Source: an uncultured Prevotella sp. (GTDB lineage: Bacteria; Bacteroidota; Bacteroidia; Bacteroidales; Bacteroidaceae). From it: 64,000 bases of DNA. How positions within the stretch are numbered: the first letter of the stretch is position 1; each line of letters starts with the position of its first letter. The notes below the pieces were generated by a model. It searched no databases. It saw only the letters and a list, made by a program, of their open reading frames with translations, and was not told where the DNA came from. Positions 1 through 10,100 of this stretch are shown here, piece by piece. The DNA lies in the NCBI GenBank assembly GCA_905233425.1, contig CAJOEC010000011.1, positions 1 to 64,000 of the forward strand, read 5' to 3'. Position numbers and translations under genes: made by a program.

Positions 1-1
1 T

Positions 2-718
2 TTCGGAATGTCATCGGCTGTCTACGACCGTAAGTTTGAGCCTGCCGTTAGCTTCGATCAGAAAAGCGACGAGGGCGACTTTACCTATCAGCCAAGAGGT
101 TATACCCTTGCTGTACCTTATAAGCCCAGTCTGCGGACTGGGCAGGGTGCCAAACTTTATAGATTCGAAAAGGCCGTCATAGAAGACGGCGTCACTACCG
201 TCGAATTCGTAGAAGCTCCTAAATCTGACAATTATTATACGACCCATGCCCGTCATCCTTACTTCTTGGTTGTAGAAAACGGTGATCCCTTCGAATTGGC
301 GTCTGCTGGAGAAAGCACGATTCAGATAGGGGGTGGAGGCTCCCAGACCGAAAACGGTGGCTACGCCTTCGCAAGCACTATGACTCGTATCGACAATACA
401 GACCTCTACGATGCCAACCAGCCGAAATATATCCTACAGAGTGACGGCAACTGGCATAAAGTGCCGCAGAATGAGCCGAAGGCCTTCGTACCACCTTTCC
501 GCGCTTACTTCAAGGCCAGCCAGACACAGACACAGACTAATTTTGCACGCGCGCTGGTCACCTCTTTCGGCGATGTAGAAACGGGTATCGCTCCCGTCGT
601 CCGCACCATCGACCACGATGGCACCAAGCACTACTATAACCTCAGCGGCCGCCGTCTCAACGGTAAGCCTAAGAGCGGTATCTATATCTTCAACGGCAAA
701 AAGTATATTAATAAATAA
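2..718 (+). CDS. C-terminal part of a secreted protein (5' end outside window)
   Basis: The frame is open to the window edge, so the ATG at position 8 is probably internal and this is the end of a larger protein. I do not recognise the folded part; it is rich in beta-type, Thr/Tyr/Asn-containing sequence with no transmembrane segment. The last ~28 residues (NLSGRRLN...SGIYIFNGKKYINK) match a tail seen on many secreted Bacteroidota proteins and on two other proteins in this window (ends 30161 and 38764). It resembles a type IX secretion sorting signal, though shorter than the classical domain. A 47-codon gene follows after 18 bp. Residues 40-46 (PSLRTGQG) are encoded by a short G/C palindrome, cccagtctgcggactggg, another small in-frame repeat. 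Confidence 0.7.
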   Translation, partial: FGMSSAVYDRKFEPAVSFDQKSDEGDFTYQPRGYTLAVPYKPSLRTGQGAKLYRFEKAVIEDGVTTVEFVEAPKSDNYYTTHARHPYFLVVENGDPFELASAGESTIQIGGGGSQTENGGYAFASTMTRIDNTDLYDANQPKYILQSDGNWHKVPQNEPKAFVPPFRAYFKASQTQTQTNFARALVTSFGDVETGIAPVVRTIDHDGTKHYYNLSGRRLNGKPKSGIYIFNGKKYINK

Positions 719-736
719 AGTAAAGGAGAGAAGACA

Positions 737-880
737 ATGAAAAAGAAATATATGAAGCCCACAATGCGCGAGTTCAGGATTCAGCACCACCGCATCATCT
801 GCGCCAGCCCCCCCGAAAGACAAAATAATCGTTTCGTAGATGACCCAGACTGGAAGTGGGACGAAGGTGGCGGACAATAA
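737..880 (+). CDS. 47-residue basic small protein, MKKKYMKPTMREF type
   Basis: Too short for the ORF track. The ATG follows a good purine stretch (taaaggagagaagaca). The product begins MKKKYMKPTMREFRIQHHRI, has one Cys (ICASPP) and ends in an acidic, Trp- and Gly-rich stretch (DDPDWKWDEGGGQ). I recall that short proteins starting MKK.Y..PT are common in Prevotella and Bacteroides, often just downstream of secreted proteins, and have no established function. The basic leader, small central motif and variable tail resemble a secreted or processed peptide precursor, but no maturation enzyme is adjacent. It is probably cotranscribed with the preceding gene. Confidence 0.55.
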   Translation: MKKKYMKPTMREFRIQHHRIICASPPERQNNRFVDDPDWKWDEGGGQ

Positions 881-1056
881 CCCGCAGGGATAACTGTGTC
901 CAAACGTGTCAAATCGTCAAAAACAACATGTCAATGAGTGGATAAACGAACACTATCGCGAGCCGTAGCCCTCTTCTGAGGGTTCCACTCAAATTTGTGA
1001 ATTAATAGAAGTGCCCAATAATTGTTCTAATATCTTCAAATAAACCATCGTTTTTC

Positions 1057-1088
1057 TTTGGCCAAGTCGGAAATAATTGCTATCTTTG
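1057..1088 (+). promoter_or_regulatory. Bacteroidota-type promoter of the BspA-like gene
   Basis: TTTG at 1057-1060 and TATCTTTG at 1081-1088 are separated by 20 bp, matching the -33/-7 pattern of Bacteroidota housekeeping promoters. The surrounding sequence (gtcggaaataattgctatc) is nearly repeated before the gene at 2961. Confidence 0.65.
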
Positions 1089-1127
1089 CCCCCCGAATTG
1101 ACACTTATTAATCACTAATTATCAACA

Positions 1128-2822
1128 ATGACTATGAAGAAAGTACTATCCTTTATCATTCTGATGCTCCTGCCGATGATGGCGGGCGCGTATGATGCCA
1201 AGGTTGGCGGCATCTACTACGTTTTCAACCAAGAGAACAAAACAGCAACTGTGACATACAGAGATAGTACGTCGGTTTATAATGGTGTGATCTATTCTCC
1301 CCAATATTCATCTGACTATGAAGGCGATGTTGTAATCCCTGATGCTGTGACATGGGAAGGCGTAAGCTACAAAGTCAAATCGATAGGCAATGGAGCCTTT
1401 CGCGGATGCCCGAATCTGACGAGCATATCCATCCCCCCATCGATAACCAGCATTGGCTATGCCTTCGACGGACTTTCCGCTGTGCATATCTCCGACCTTG
1501 CAGCCTGGTGTGCAATGGACTTTACCATAGGCTATGGCTCAAGGTGGACTCCTACCATGTCGAACAATCCATTGTATTACACTCATAGCCTGTACATGAA
1601 TGGCGAAGAGGTAACCGACCTGGTCATTCCCGAAGGTGTGACCAAAATAGGGAATCTTGCCTTTCAGGATTGTTTTTCACTGACCAGCGTCACCATCCCC
1701 TCTTCCGTCACCAGCATTGGCTCTGGTGCTTTCAATGGCTGTAGCCAGCTGTCTGCCGTACACATCTCTGACTTGGCAGCCTGGTGTGCCATCAACTTTG
1801 ACGTTAAAAATTATGCGATATGGTATGGCTCAGGCACTTTTTGGGCTTTCTACACAAGCAATCCACTTTACTATGCCGGGCATCTTTATTTGGATGGTAA
1901 GGAGATTACCGACCTGGTCATCCCCGAAGGAGTGACCAGCATCGGACAAAACACCTTCTGCCATTGGCCTGCTCTGACCAGCGTCACCATACCCTCTTCA
2001 ATAGCCAGTATAGGCCTTGGCGCCTTCGAAGAATGCCGCCAGCTCAACGCTGTTCATATTTCCGACGTTGGTGCCTGGTGCTCTATTGAGTTTGACGTAC
2101 AGCACGCCAACGATGGAATAGCTGGTGACACAGTTCATACGAACAATCCGCTATATTCTGCCGGGCATCTTTACATGGACGGCAAAGAAATCACCGACCT
2201 GGTAATTCCTGAGGGCGTAAAGGACTTGGGCGACTGGACATTTGTAAACTTGAAGAACGCGCTGGCATCTGTCACGTTCCCCAGCACCTTGGAAAGTGTT
2301 GCAAACAATTCCTTCAAGGATATAACCTCTCTGATGACCGTGCGGTCATATATCAAGTCTCCTTTCCATGTAGACTGTTTTAGCGATAATACTTACAGGA
2401 ATGGGACACTTTACATTCCCACAGGCACGAAAGACCTGTATTCACGTTTCGACGGATGGCGCAGTTTCCTGAAGATTGAGGAGATGGAGTTAGACCCTAC
2501 CCCCAACGGCGAGTGTGCCACACCAACCATCATCGTTATGAACAACAGGTTCAAGTTCCAGTGTGCCACCCCTGGTGCCACCTTCACCAGCACTCTGACC
2601 ACCGCCGAGGAACAGTTCACAGGCGATGAGGTGGTGATGAACAGCGACACCACAACCTATATCCTCACCGTATATGCAACAGCCCCAGGCTATTCCCAAT
2701 CCCAGCCCGCCAAATACATGTTCACCGTAAACAAAACCGACGTGAACAATGACGGCGCCATCGACGTGGCCGACATCGCCACTATTATCAACAAAATGGC
2801 TTCAGGGGCGAGGATACAGTAA
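1128..2822 (+). CDS. BspA-like leucine-rich repeat surface protein with dockerin-like C-terminus
   Basis: The protein has a signal peptide (about residues 1-22, ending MMAGAYD) and then leucine-rich repeats of the BspA or Treponema type, recognisable by LTSVTIPSSVTSIG.GAF units. Three larger modules repeat, each with AVHISDLAAWC, NPLYY and DLVIPEGV. Such proteins are generally cell-surface and involved in adhesion. The final ~25 residues (DVNNDGAIDVADIATIINKM) are a single dockerin type I-like calcium-binding motif, also found in the BtuG-like protein at 25123. The start could be ATG 1128 or ATG 1134 (MKKVLSF); the second gives the more typical leader. The gene is monocistronic, with its own promoter. 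Confidence 0.88.
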   Translation: MTMKKVLSFIILMLLPMMAGAYDAKVGGIYYVFNQENKTATVTYRDSTSVYNGVIYSPQYSSDYEGDVVIPDAVTWEGVSYKVKSIGNGAFRGCPNLTSISIPPSITSIGYAFDGLSAVHISDLAAWCAMDFTIGYGSRWTPTMSNNPLYYTHSLYMNGEEVTDLVIPEGVTKIGNLAFQDCFSLTSVTIPSSVTSIGSGAFNGCSQLSAVHISDLAAWCAINFDVKNYAIWYGSGTFWAFYTSNPLYYAGHLYLDGKEITDLVIPEGVTSIGQNTFCHWPALTSVTIPSSIASIGLGAFEECRQLNAVHISDVGAWCSIEFDVQHANDGIAGDTVHTNNPLYSAGHLYMDGKEITDLVIPEGVKDLGDWTFVNLKNALASVTFPSTLESVANNSFKDITSLMTVRSYIKSPFHVDCFSDNTYRNGTLYIPTGTKDLYSRFDGWRSFLKIEEMELDPTPNGECATPTIIVMNNRFKFQCATPGATFTSTLTTAEEQFTGDEVVMNSDTTTYILTVYATAPGYSQSQPAKYMFTVNKTDVNNDGAIDVADIATIINKMASGARIQ

Positions 2823-2859
2823 GGTACGGTACATGCAAAAAAATACCTAATTGTGGTTA

Positions 2860-2891
2860 TTGCACAGGTCGGAAATAATGACTACCTTTGC
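2860..2891 (+). promoter_or_regulatory. Bacteroidota-type promoter of the hemerythrin-LuxR gene
   Basis: TACCTTTG lies at 2884-2891, with ATTG at 2860-2863 as a weak -33 element 20 bp upstream. The segment tcggaaataatgactaccTTTGcaccCG closely matches the promoter at 1081, suggesting the two genes share regulation or arose by local duplication. Confidence 0.55.
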
Positions 2892-2918
2892 ACCCGATAA
2901 TCATTTATTGGTATAATG

Positions 2919-2944
2919 TAGGGGCGGGCCACGTGCCAGCCCGA
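2919..2944. repeat. GTAGGGGCGGGCC...GCCCG palindromic element
   Basis: gtaggggcgggccacgtgccagcccg forms an imperfect palindrome around CACGTG in the 5' leader of the gene at 2961. It shares the GTAGGG head and inverted-repeat design of the elements amplified inside the SPOR-protein gene at 41176-41344. Confidence 0.45.
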
Positions 2945-2960
2945 TAAAAACGGAAGGACG

Positions 2961-3953
2961 ATGAAGAACCAGAAGACATACGAGGCCGACGACAAGATGA
3001 TCTCGCTCATCCGCGACAACTACGACCTGCTGCAGATGCTTGGCAGCTTTGGCATCAGTCTCGGCTTTGGCGACAAGACGGTCAAGGAAACGTGCGAGGA
3101 CAACGGTGTGGACACTTACACCTTCCTTGCGGTGGTCAACTACACGATAAACGGCTATGGCGAGTTCGAGGCCGATGGGCAGCTTTCAGTCCCCACATTG
3201 TTACACTATTTAGAGGCCAGCCATGCCTATTTCCTTGACTTCCAGCTGCCCTATATCCGGCGTGAGCTGCAGGAGTCGCTCGACGAGAACTCACAGCTGA
3301 CAAGTCTCAACACTCAAGTCTCAAATCCCCTGGCAAAGCTCATACTGCGCTTCTACGACGAGTATGCCCACGAGATACGGCGGCACATGAAGTATGAGCA
3401 GAAGACGCTGTTCCCCTACGTGCAGTCGCTCATTGACGGACATCCTGCCAACGACTACGACGTGGACACGTTCTCGAAGCACCACGGAGCGGCCGACAAG
3501 AAGCTGCGCGAACTGAAACTGCTGGTTATCAAGTATCTGCCCCAGGACGGATTGCACAACAACCAGTTGACCGCTACCCTCCACGACATCTACGAGAACG
3601 AGGTGTGGCTGCGCCAGCACGCCATGGTGGAAGACCATATCTTTGTGCCCGCCATCCGCCGCTTGGAGCAGGTCGCCCGCCAGAGCGACGTGACTCGCAA
3701 CATCTCGGACATGGTGTTCAAGGGTGGTACACAGAACTCCGAAATGCTCTCCGACCGCGAGCGCGACGTGATTGTGTCGCTGGTGCAGGGCATGTCGAAT
3801 AAGGAGATTGCCGACCACCTCTGCATCTCGGTGAACACGGTCATCACTCACCGCCGCAACATCGCCCGCAAGCTGCAGATACACAGTCCCGCAGGCCTCA
3901 CCATCTATGCCATCATCAACAACCTTGTGGACATTTCGTCGGTAAAACTATAA
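2961..3953 (+). CDS. Hemerythrin-domain / LuxR-type transcriptional regulator
   Basis: Residues ~40-70 resemble the short N-terminal ScdA/DUF542 domain of RIC (YtfE-type) di-iron proteins, with the Cys in KETCEDNGVD. Residues ~80-240 look like a hemerythrin-type four-helix bundle with plausible iron ligands: H82, H88, H142 with E146, H174/H175, and H220-x3-E224-x-H226. Residues ~262-325 are a clear LuxR/GerE helix-turn-helix (LSDRERDVIVSLVQGMSNKE). RIC proteins act on iron-sulfur clusters damaged by NO or oxidants, so a cytosolic regulator sensing O2, NO or iron is inferred. A degenerate 7-bp-period repeat encodes the loop TSLNTQVSN (~114-122) between two bundle helices. The FAS1/SusCD block follows a terminator, so control of that block is only a possibility. 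Confidence 0.8.
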   Translation: MKNQKTYEADDKMISLIRDNYDLLQMLGSFGISLGFGDKTVKETCEDNGVDTYTFLAVVNYTINGYGEFEADGQLSVPTLLHYLEASHAYFLDFQLPYIRRELQESLDENSQLTSLNTQVSNPLAKLILRFYDEYAHEIRRHMKYEQKTLFPYVQSLIDGHPANDYDVDTFSKHHGAADKKLRELKLLVIKYLPQDGLHNNQLTATLHDIYENEVWLRQHAMVEDHIFVPAIRRLEQVARQSDVTRNISDMVFKGGTQNSEMLSDRERDVIVSLVQGMSNKEIADHLCISVNTVITHRRNIARKLQIHSPAGLTIYAIINNLVDISSVKL

Positions 3954-3989
3954 TAAACTTTACAATTACCTCCTGTTTATTAACAGTTG

Positions 3990-4026
3990 GTGCTATTTGT
4001 CCGTAAGGATAGATAGCACTTTTTTT
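3990..4026 (+). terminator. Rho-independent terminator after the hemerythrin-LuxR gene
   Basis: The 7-bp stem GTGCTAT (3990-3996) / ATAGCAC (4013-4019) is followed directly by seven T residues. Confidence 0.8.
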
Positions 4027-4081
4027 ATTATTCGTAACAAATTTTATTGAAAAATGTATGGTGGTTTTAATCTTTTTTTTG

Positions 4082-4089
4082 TAATTTTG
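4082..4089 (+). promoter_or_regulatory. -7 promoter element before the FAS1/SusCD block
   Basis: TAATTTTG sits in an AT-rich region 66 bp before the first FAS1 gene. No clear TTTG was found at the expected upstream distance. Confidence 0.5.
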
Positions 4090-4155
4090 CACGCTGTTAG
4101 GCGTAATTTACGCTAATTTAATAAAAAAAGGATAATAACTATAACCAAAACCTGT

Positions 4156-7104
4156 ATGAATGACCGCTTTTTCGTGCTTGCGAGGAGGAAATGGATTTGC
4201 TTTTCCCTTGCTATGATTTGTGGGGTATTCACGGCATGTACAGACGATTACGACCTTGACGACGAGGGGAATTATCCTTCGTGGTTGGGAGGTAGCATCT
4301 ATGGAGCTTTGAAGGATCCCAGTAGCATTCAGGAGTCTGACAAAGAAATCTTGTCGGGTACTTTCACCAACTATCTTCGTCTGATAGACGACCTCGGCTA
4401 TGCAGAGACGCTGTCGAAGACTGGCTCGAAGACCGTCTTTGCGGCCAACGACGAGGCTTTTGAGCGTTTCTTTGCCAATAATCAGTGGGGGGTGAGGCGT
4501 TACGAGGACCTTACGCTTTCCATGAAGAAACAGTTGCTCAATGCCTCTATGCTCGACAATGCGCTGTTAGTGGAGATGTTGTCCAATATCTCGGGAACCT
4601 CCGAAGACCCCATCATCCATGGTATGGCATTGAAGCATGTGACAAGTGCCAGCGTGATAGACACGATCACCCACATGAAGTGGAAGGGTGACATGCCTGT
4701 GAACAATGAGTACTGGGAAAAGTTCTACGACAAGGGCTTGTATGTGGTCATGGATGCCACCCGTCCCATGATGGTTCATTTCACCGAGGAGCAGATGACC
4801 ACCAACGCCATCACGACCCGCGGCACAGACAGCGACTTTGAAGTGGTAACAGGAAACGTGTTCGACCCAGAAGAACATTCTGCCTACATCTTCAGGAACA
4901 AGATAATCAGCCCTGACATCACTTGTAAGAACGGATATATCCACCAGATGGAGGATGTGCTTGTTCCTCCTGGCAATATGGCCCAGGTCATTCGTAACAA
5001 TGGCGAGTCATCCCTTTTCAGCCGGATGCTCGACCGTTTCAGCGCTCCTTATTTTGACGCGGAAGCCTCCATCCTGACCAGGAACTACAACGACTATGTC
5101 CAGTCATTAGGCGATAACACCACCTTGCAGCATATTGACAGCATCTATCAGATGCGCTATATCAGTTCATACTCGCAAGGCAGCGACCTGATGTATGACC
5201 CAGACAACACCGTCGTCGGCTACGGTCTCGTCTATGATCCCGGATGGAATAATTACGATAATGGTTCGGGCGACAACAGCATCCGTGACATTGCCGCTAT
5301 GTTCGTGCCCACGGACGACGCCTTGGGCAATTTCTTCATCGACGGTGAGGGTAAGTTCCTTATGGAAGAATTCGGAAAGAAGGAGGGAGATGTTGTCGTC
5401 AACGACAGGCAACACCTGGCCGAGAACATTGACTCCATTCCCCTCCAGAACGTGCAGCAGCTCATCAACAACCTGATGAAGCGCTCTTTCGTCTCGACTG
5501 TGCCTTCAAAGTTCGACCACGTCATGGACGAGGCCAATGACCCCATGGGTCTGAGCCTTGATGTGCTCAACCGCACAGCCGACAATAAATATAATGTGAA
5601 GATAGCCAACAACGGTGTCATCTATATGCTCGACAAGATGTTTGCGCCTCCTTCGCTCGTCGCAGTCTCAGCGCCGGTCACCATGAAGAGCAACATGCGC
5701 ATCATGAATGTGGCCGTGAACGACGGTAAGGGCACCAAGCCGCTCGGACTCAACCTCAACTACTACGCCTACCTTCTCGCCATGAGCGCCACCTACGCTT
5801 TCTTCATCCCTACCGACGATGCTTTCGAGCGCTATTATATAGACCCCTCGTCGCTCGCCGACGATGAGCCTCGCGCCCTGAAGTTCTATTACCAGAGCAA
5901 GTCGCCTTTCGTCAACTGCTCAGCATGGAAATGTCTCAAGAACGCGCAAGGGCAATGGGAAATCGGTGACTCCATAGGAAAGATAAACGCAGCCAGCTTC
6001 CGCTCACAGTTCACCGACCTGCTCAATTATCATACCATCGTGCTCGGCGACGGAGAAAAGCTGGGAGACAACGGGAACAAATATTACAAGACAAAGCATG
6101 GCGGAGAAATCCTGTTTGAGAACGGAGTTGTAAAGAGCGGGGCGCAAATCGAAGGCTCAGTGCCAGCCTCCACCATCACCCAGACATACAACCAAAAGAA
6201 TGGCGTGGCATACGCCATCGACCATATCATACAGGCACCACAGCGCTCCGTACTATCCGTCCTTGAGCAAGACGCCGCCACCACCGCACGCTTCTCGGAG
6301 TTCCTCAAGCTCTGCAACGATTTCGACATGGACGAACTCATGGCATTTGCCAGCGACCGGCTCAGCGAGAAGAACGCTGTGACGAAGAAACAGCGCATGG
6401 CTGCCTATCATCCCTTTGCGGCCAAGAATGGCCTTACTGACAACGTCAACTATTTCAACTCATTTAATTATACCGTCTATGCCCCCGACAATGAGGCCAT
6501 GCAGAAGGCGTACGACCTCGGACTGCCAAAGTGGAGCGACATAAAGGCCATCTACGAACCTGTACGTGAGCGATTCGAACTTGAAAAGGCAGAGAATAAT
6601 ATCAGCCCGGAAATACAGCTCCTCCGTGAGAAGGCCCTGGCGATGGTGGAAGAAATCAACAGTTTCATCCGCTATCATTTCCAGGACAACTCCATCTATG
6701 CCGACAACGTCATTGAGGAGGGCGCATACGCCACGGCCTGTTCCGATACTGCCCGCATACGCCAAAAGCTGAACATAACAGGCGGCAGCGGCCGCCTCTA
6801 TGTCACGGACAACTCCGGCCAGACCATCACGATCGATACCAACAACTCTACAAGTTATGTGAATGTGATGACCCGCGACTATGAACTCAACAAGCGTTCA
6901 CATGTCATCAACAATTCCTCGTTTGCTGTCGTACATCAAATCAGCACACCGCTCAATTTCCACAAAGCCAACCCCTCTGAAAAAGCTGGGACTCGCTACG
7001 ACGCCCTTTGGACGGGCAGCAATGCCAACGCCCGAATGGCTGACTATTACAAGCGGTTCGAGAAATTCTACTATACGCGCTACGACTATGATTTTGAACA
7101 TTGA
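4156..7104 (+). CDS. Large fasciclin-repeat lipoprotein
   Basis: An N-terminal leader ends in the lipobox GVFTAC, so the mature protein is probably lipid-anchored and exported to the outer membrane surface; the next residues are acidic (TDDYDLDDEG), consistent with a surface-export signal. Four FAS1-type motifs are spread along the protein: TVFAANDEAFERF (~92), AMFVPTDDALGNF (~380), AFFIPTDDAFERY (~547) and TVYAPDNEAMQKA (~770). FAS1 domains mediate adhesion or binding of sugars and proteins. It is first in a co-oriented block, with SusC starting 13 bp downstream. The spacer (ttgaacattgaatattgagta) is a 7-bp-period repeat. At 982 residues this is much larger than single-domain FAS1 proteins. 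Confidence 0.85.
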   Translation: MNDRFFVLARRKWICFSLAMICGVFTACTDDYDLDDEGNYPSWLGGSIYGALKDPSSIQESDKEILSGTFTNYLRLIDDLGYAETLSKTGSKTVFAANDEAFERFFANNQWGVRRYEDLTLSMKKQLLNASMLDNALLVEMLSNISGTSEDPIIHGMALKHVTSASVIDTITHMKWKGDMPVNNEYWEKFYDKGLYVVMDATRPMMVHFTEEQMTTNAITTRGTDSDFEVVTGNVFDPEEHSAYIFRNKIISPDITCKNGYIHQMEDVLVPPGNMAQVIRNNGESSLFSRMLDRFSAPYFDAEASILTRNYNDYVQSLGDNTTLQHIDSIYQMRYISSYSQGSDLMYDPDNTVVGYGLVYDPGWNNYDNGSGDNSIRDIAAMFVPTDDALGNFFIDGEGKFLMEEFGKKEGDVVVNDRQHLAENIDSIPLQNVQQLINNLMKRSFVSTVPSKFDHVMDEANDPMGLSLDVLNRTADNKYNVKIANNGVIYMLDKMFAPPSLVAVSAPVTMKSNMRIMNVAVNDGKGTKPLGLNLNYYAYLLAMSATYAFFIPTDDAFERYYIDPSSLADDEPRALKFYYQSKSPFVNCSAWKCLKNAQGQWEIGDSIGKINAASFRSQFTDLLNYHTIVLGDGEKLGDNGNKYYKTKHGGEILFENGVVKSGAQIEGSVPASTITQTYNQKNGVAYAIDHIIQAPQRSVLSVLEQDAATTARFSEFLKLCNDFDMDELMAFASDRLSEKNAVTKKQRMAAYHPFAAKNGLTDNVNYFNSFNYTVYAPDNEAMQKAYDLGLPKWSDIKAIYEPVRERFELEKAENNISPEIQLLREKALAMVEEINSFIRYHFQDNSIYADNVIEEGAYATACSDTARIRQKLNITGGSGRLYVTDNSGQTITIDTNNSTSYVNVMTRDYELNKRSHVINNSSFAVVHQISTPLNFHKANPSEKAGTRYDALWTGSNANARMADYYKRFEKFYYTRYDYDFEH

Positions 7105-7117
7105 ATATTGAGTATCT

Positions 7118-10100
7118 ATGAAAAAGGAAAATAAATATCAGAGGTTCTTGAAGGTGCTGTTGTTGGTCGTAGCCACGCAGTTTTCAATCTTCAATTTTCA
7201 ATCCTCAATCTGTTTCGCACAGACCACGCGCATTTCCGGCACCGTCACCGATGCCATGGGGCCGGTCATGATGTGTAATGTCGTGGAAATCGACAACAAC
7301 AACCGTATCGTTTCCAATGCTCAGACCGACATCAACGGTAACTTCTCCATGACCATCAAGAACGCGAAGAACAAGCTCCGCATATCATACGTCGGCTATA
7401 AGACCGTCACACTTTCTATAGGCACCCGGAACAAATTCAATGTCAAGATGCAGGATGCCACACAGATAAAAGAGGTGGAAGTCGTGGCCAAGCGTAAGTT
7501 CAACCAAGGAGGACTCGCCATTCCCGAAAAAGAAGTTTCCGTGGCTGCCCAGACCTTTAACATGGCCGAAGTAGAGGGACTCGCCTTCACCTCAGCCGAC
7601 GAAGCACTGCAGGGACAAATTGCCGGACTCGACATCGTCTCCAACTCAGGTAACCTCGGCTCTGGCACAACGATGCGCCTGCGTGGTGTCACCTCCATTA
7701 ACGGAGACTCCAACCCGCTCATTGTCGTCGATGACAACATCTTCGACAACCCCGATGCCAACTTCGACTTCCAGAACGCTAACGAAGAGACCTACGCTTC
7801 GCTGCTCTCTGTCAACCCCACTGACATCGAAGACATACAAGTGCTCAAAGATGCAGCAGCAACAGCCATTTGGGGTTCACGAGGTGCCAACGGTGTCATC
7901 GCCATACGCACCAAGCGCGGTGCCCGTGGAGCCGTGCGCGTAGACTACTCACTACGACTGCAGGCCAGCTGGCAACCAAAGGGCTACAACCTCCTCAACG
8001 GTGACGACTACACTATGATGCTCAAGGAGATGTACTACAACCCCACCCAGAGTGCCAACGCAACCACCAACATCAACGAAATCAACTACAACTACCAATG
8101 GGCAGAATTCCAGAACTGGAACAACAACACTGACTGGGTCGACGAAGTGCAGCAGACAGCTTGGAGCCAGTACCACTCCCTCTCCATCACCGGCGGCGGC
8201 GAGAAAGCTAACTTCAGAGTGTCAGTAGGCTATGACCACCAGAACGGAACCATCATCAAGCAGACGCTCGACCGATTCACCACAAAACTCACGCTCGACT
8301 ACTTCGTCAGCGACCGAATCAAGTTTAGTACTACATTCCCACTCACCTACACCGCCAACAACCGAAATTTCGACGACAACATACTCGGACGGGCACAGCA
8401 GATCTCACCAAACATGAGCGTCTACCGCCAGAACGGCGACGGCACCAACACCGATGAGTTCTATGCCATGCTGCCACTCGGGGCAAGCGATGCCGCTGGC
8501 TCATCAATGCCTAACACCTCCTCACCGCAGCTGAGTGCCATACGTGACCTCGGAAACCCCGTCGCCATCGCAAACCTCGCATGGAGAAAAGAAAAGACCT
8601 ACCGTATTTCACCAGAGTTCAAACTCGACTACGACCTGCTTGGCAAGGATGACAGCCACACCCGTCTGAAATACACCGGACTCGTCTACCTCGACATCTT
8701 TTCCAAAAGCGAGCCAAAATACTGGCCAGGAGCACTCGAAACCAAAGGATGGAACGACGGCAAGTACAACCTCAGCCAAGTCTACGACTACAATTCACTT
8801 GCCGTCACAACACGACACACCCTCACTTTCACTCCGCACTTCAAAAACCAGGACTTCTACACCACCATGCTCGCACGGTGGGAACTCACGACGGGCAACG
8901 ACAACAGCCAGAACGTAGAAAACAGAAATACCCCCACAGTGCCAGGCGGTTCTGCCTCCGGGCAGGCAATCTCCCCCACAGTCGATGCCAGTATCACCTC
9001 CATGAGCTCCGGCAACGGGCAGTGGCGTTCCATGTCAATGACCTATACCGGGCACTTCTCCTACAAAGAGCGCTACATCCTCGACGCTTCACTCCGAGCT
9101 GACGGAACCACCAAGTTCGGCGATGACAAGAAGTGGGGCTACTTCCCCGGACTCTCCTTACGATGGAACATCATCGACGATCACAACTCCCTCTCCCTTG
9201 GTGAGAGCCTCAGGGGTGCCCTCTCCATGTTAGCCTTCCGTGCATCGTGGGGAATCGTAGGACGCCCCCCTGGTTCCGAATACCTCCAATATGCCATGTA
9301 TAGCACGTCAGGTGTATATGGCGGACTCGGAAACACACACAGCGTCACCTACCTCGACGGACTACAGCTCAACAAGCTCAAATGGGAACGCACATCACAG
9401 TATAACCTCGGAGCCAACCTCGGCATACTCAACGACCGCATCACAGCCAGCTTCGACTACTATTTCAAACGTACCAACGATCTGCTCATGGGAGGCGTCG
9501 CCATTCCCTCCTCAACAGGATTCTCCTCACTCTCATGGGCAAATGTGGGAGAGTTGACCAACAAAGGATGGGAACTCAACATCTATGCCAACCGGTTCAT
9601 ACGCATACGCGATTTCTCTGTCTCCGCAAACTTCAACATCTCGCAGAACTTTAACGAGATAACAGACATGGACGAAAGCGTATTGGAGAGCATCAACTCC
9701 CAATGGGACTACAGCAAAAGAGGACAGTATCTTAACCGCATACAGAAAGGCAATCCCCTCGGATCCATCTACGGTCTCCGTTATAAAGGTGTCTATCAGT
9801 ACACATACGAATACCTCACCAACATGAAGACCAGTAATGGATGGGATGGAGAAAAACTGCGCGACTATATCAACAACCAGTTCCTCGCCCAGGGAAAGAC
9901 GGCGCCAATAGCACTCGACGCAGAAGGCAAAGTCATGATGGATGCATTCGGAGATCCTATACGCTTAGTCTATAACTTCAGCGATGGCACATCATCTTAT
10001 AAATTCCAGGGCGGCGATGCCATCTATGAGGATGTCAACCACGACGGCCAGATCAACTCCCTCGACATCGTTTATCTTGGCAACTCCAACCCACATCTCA

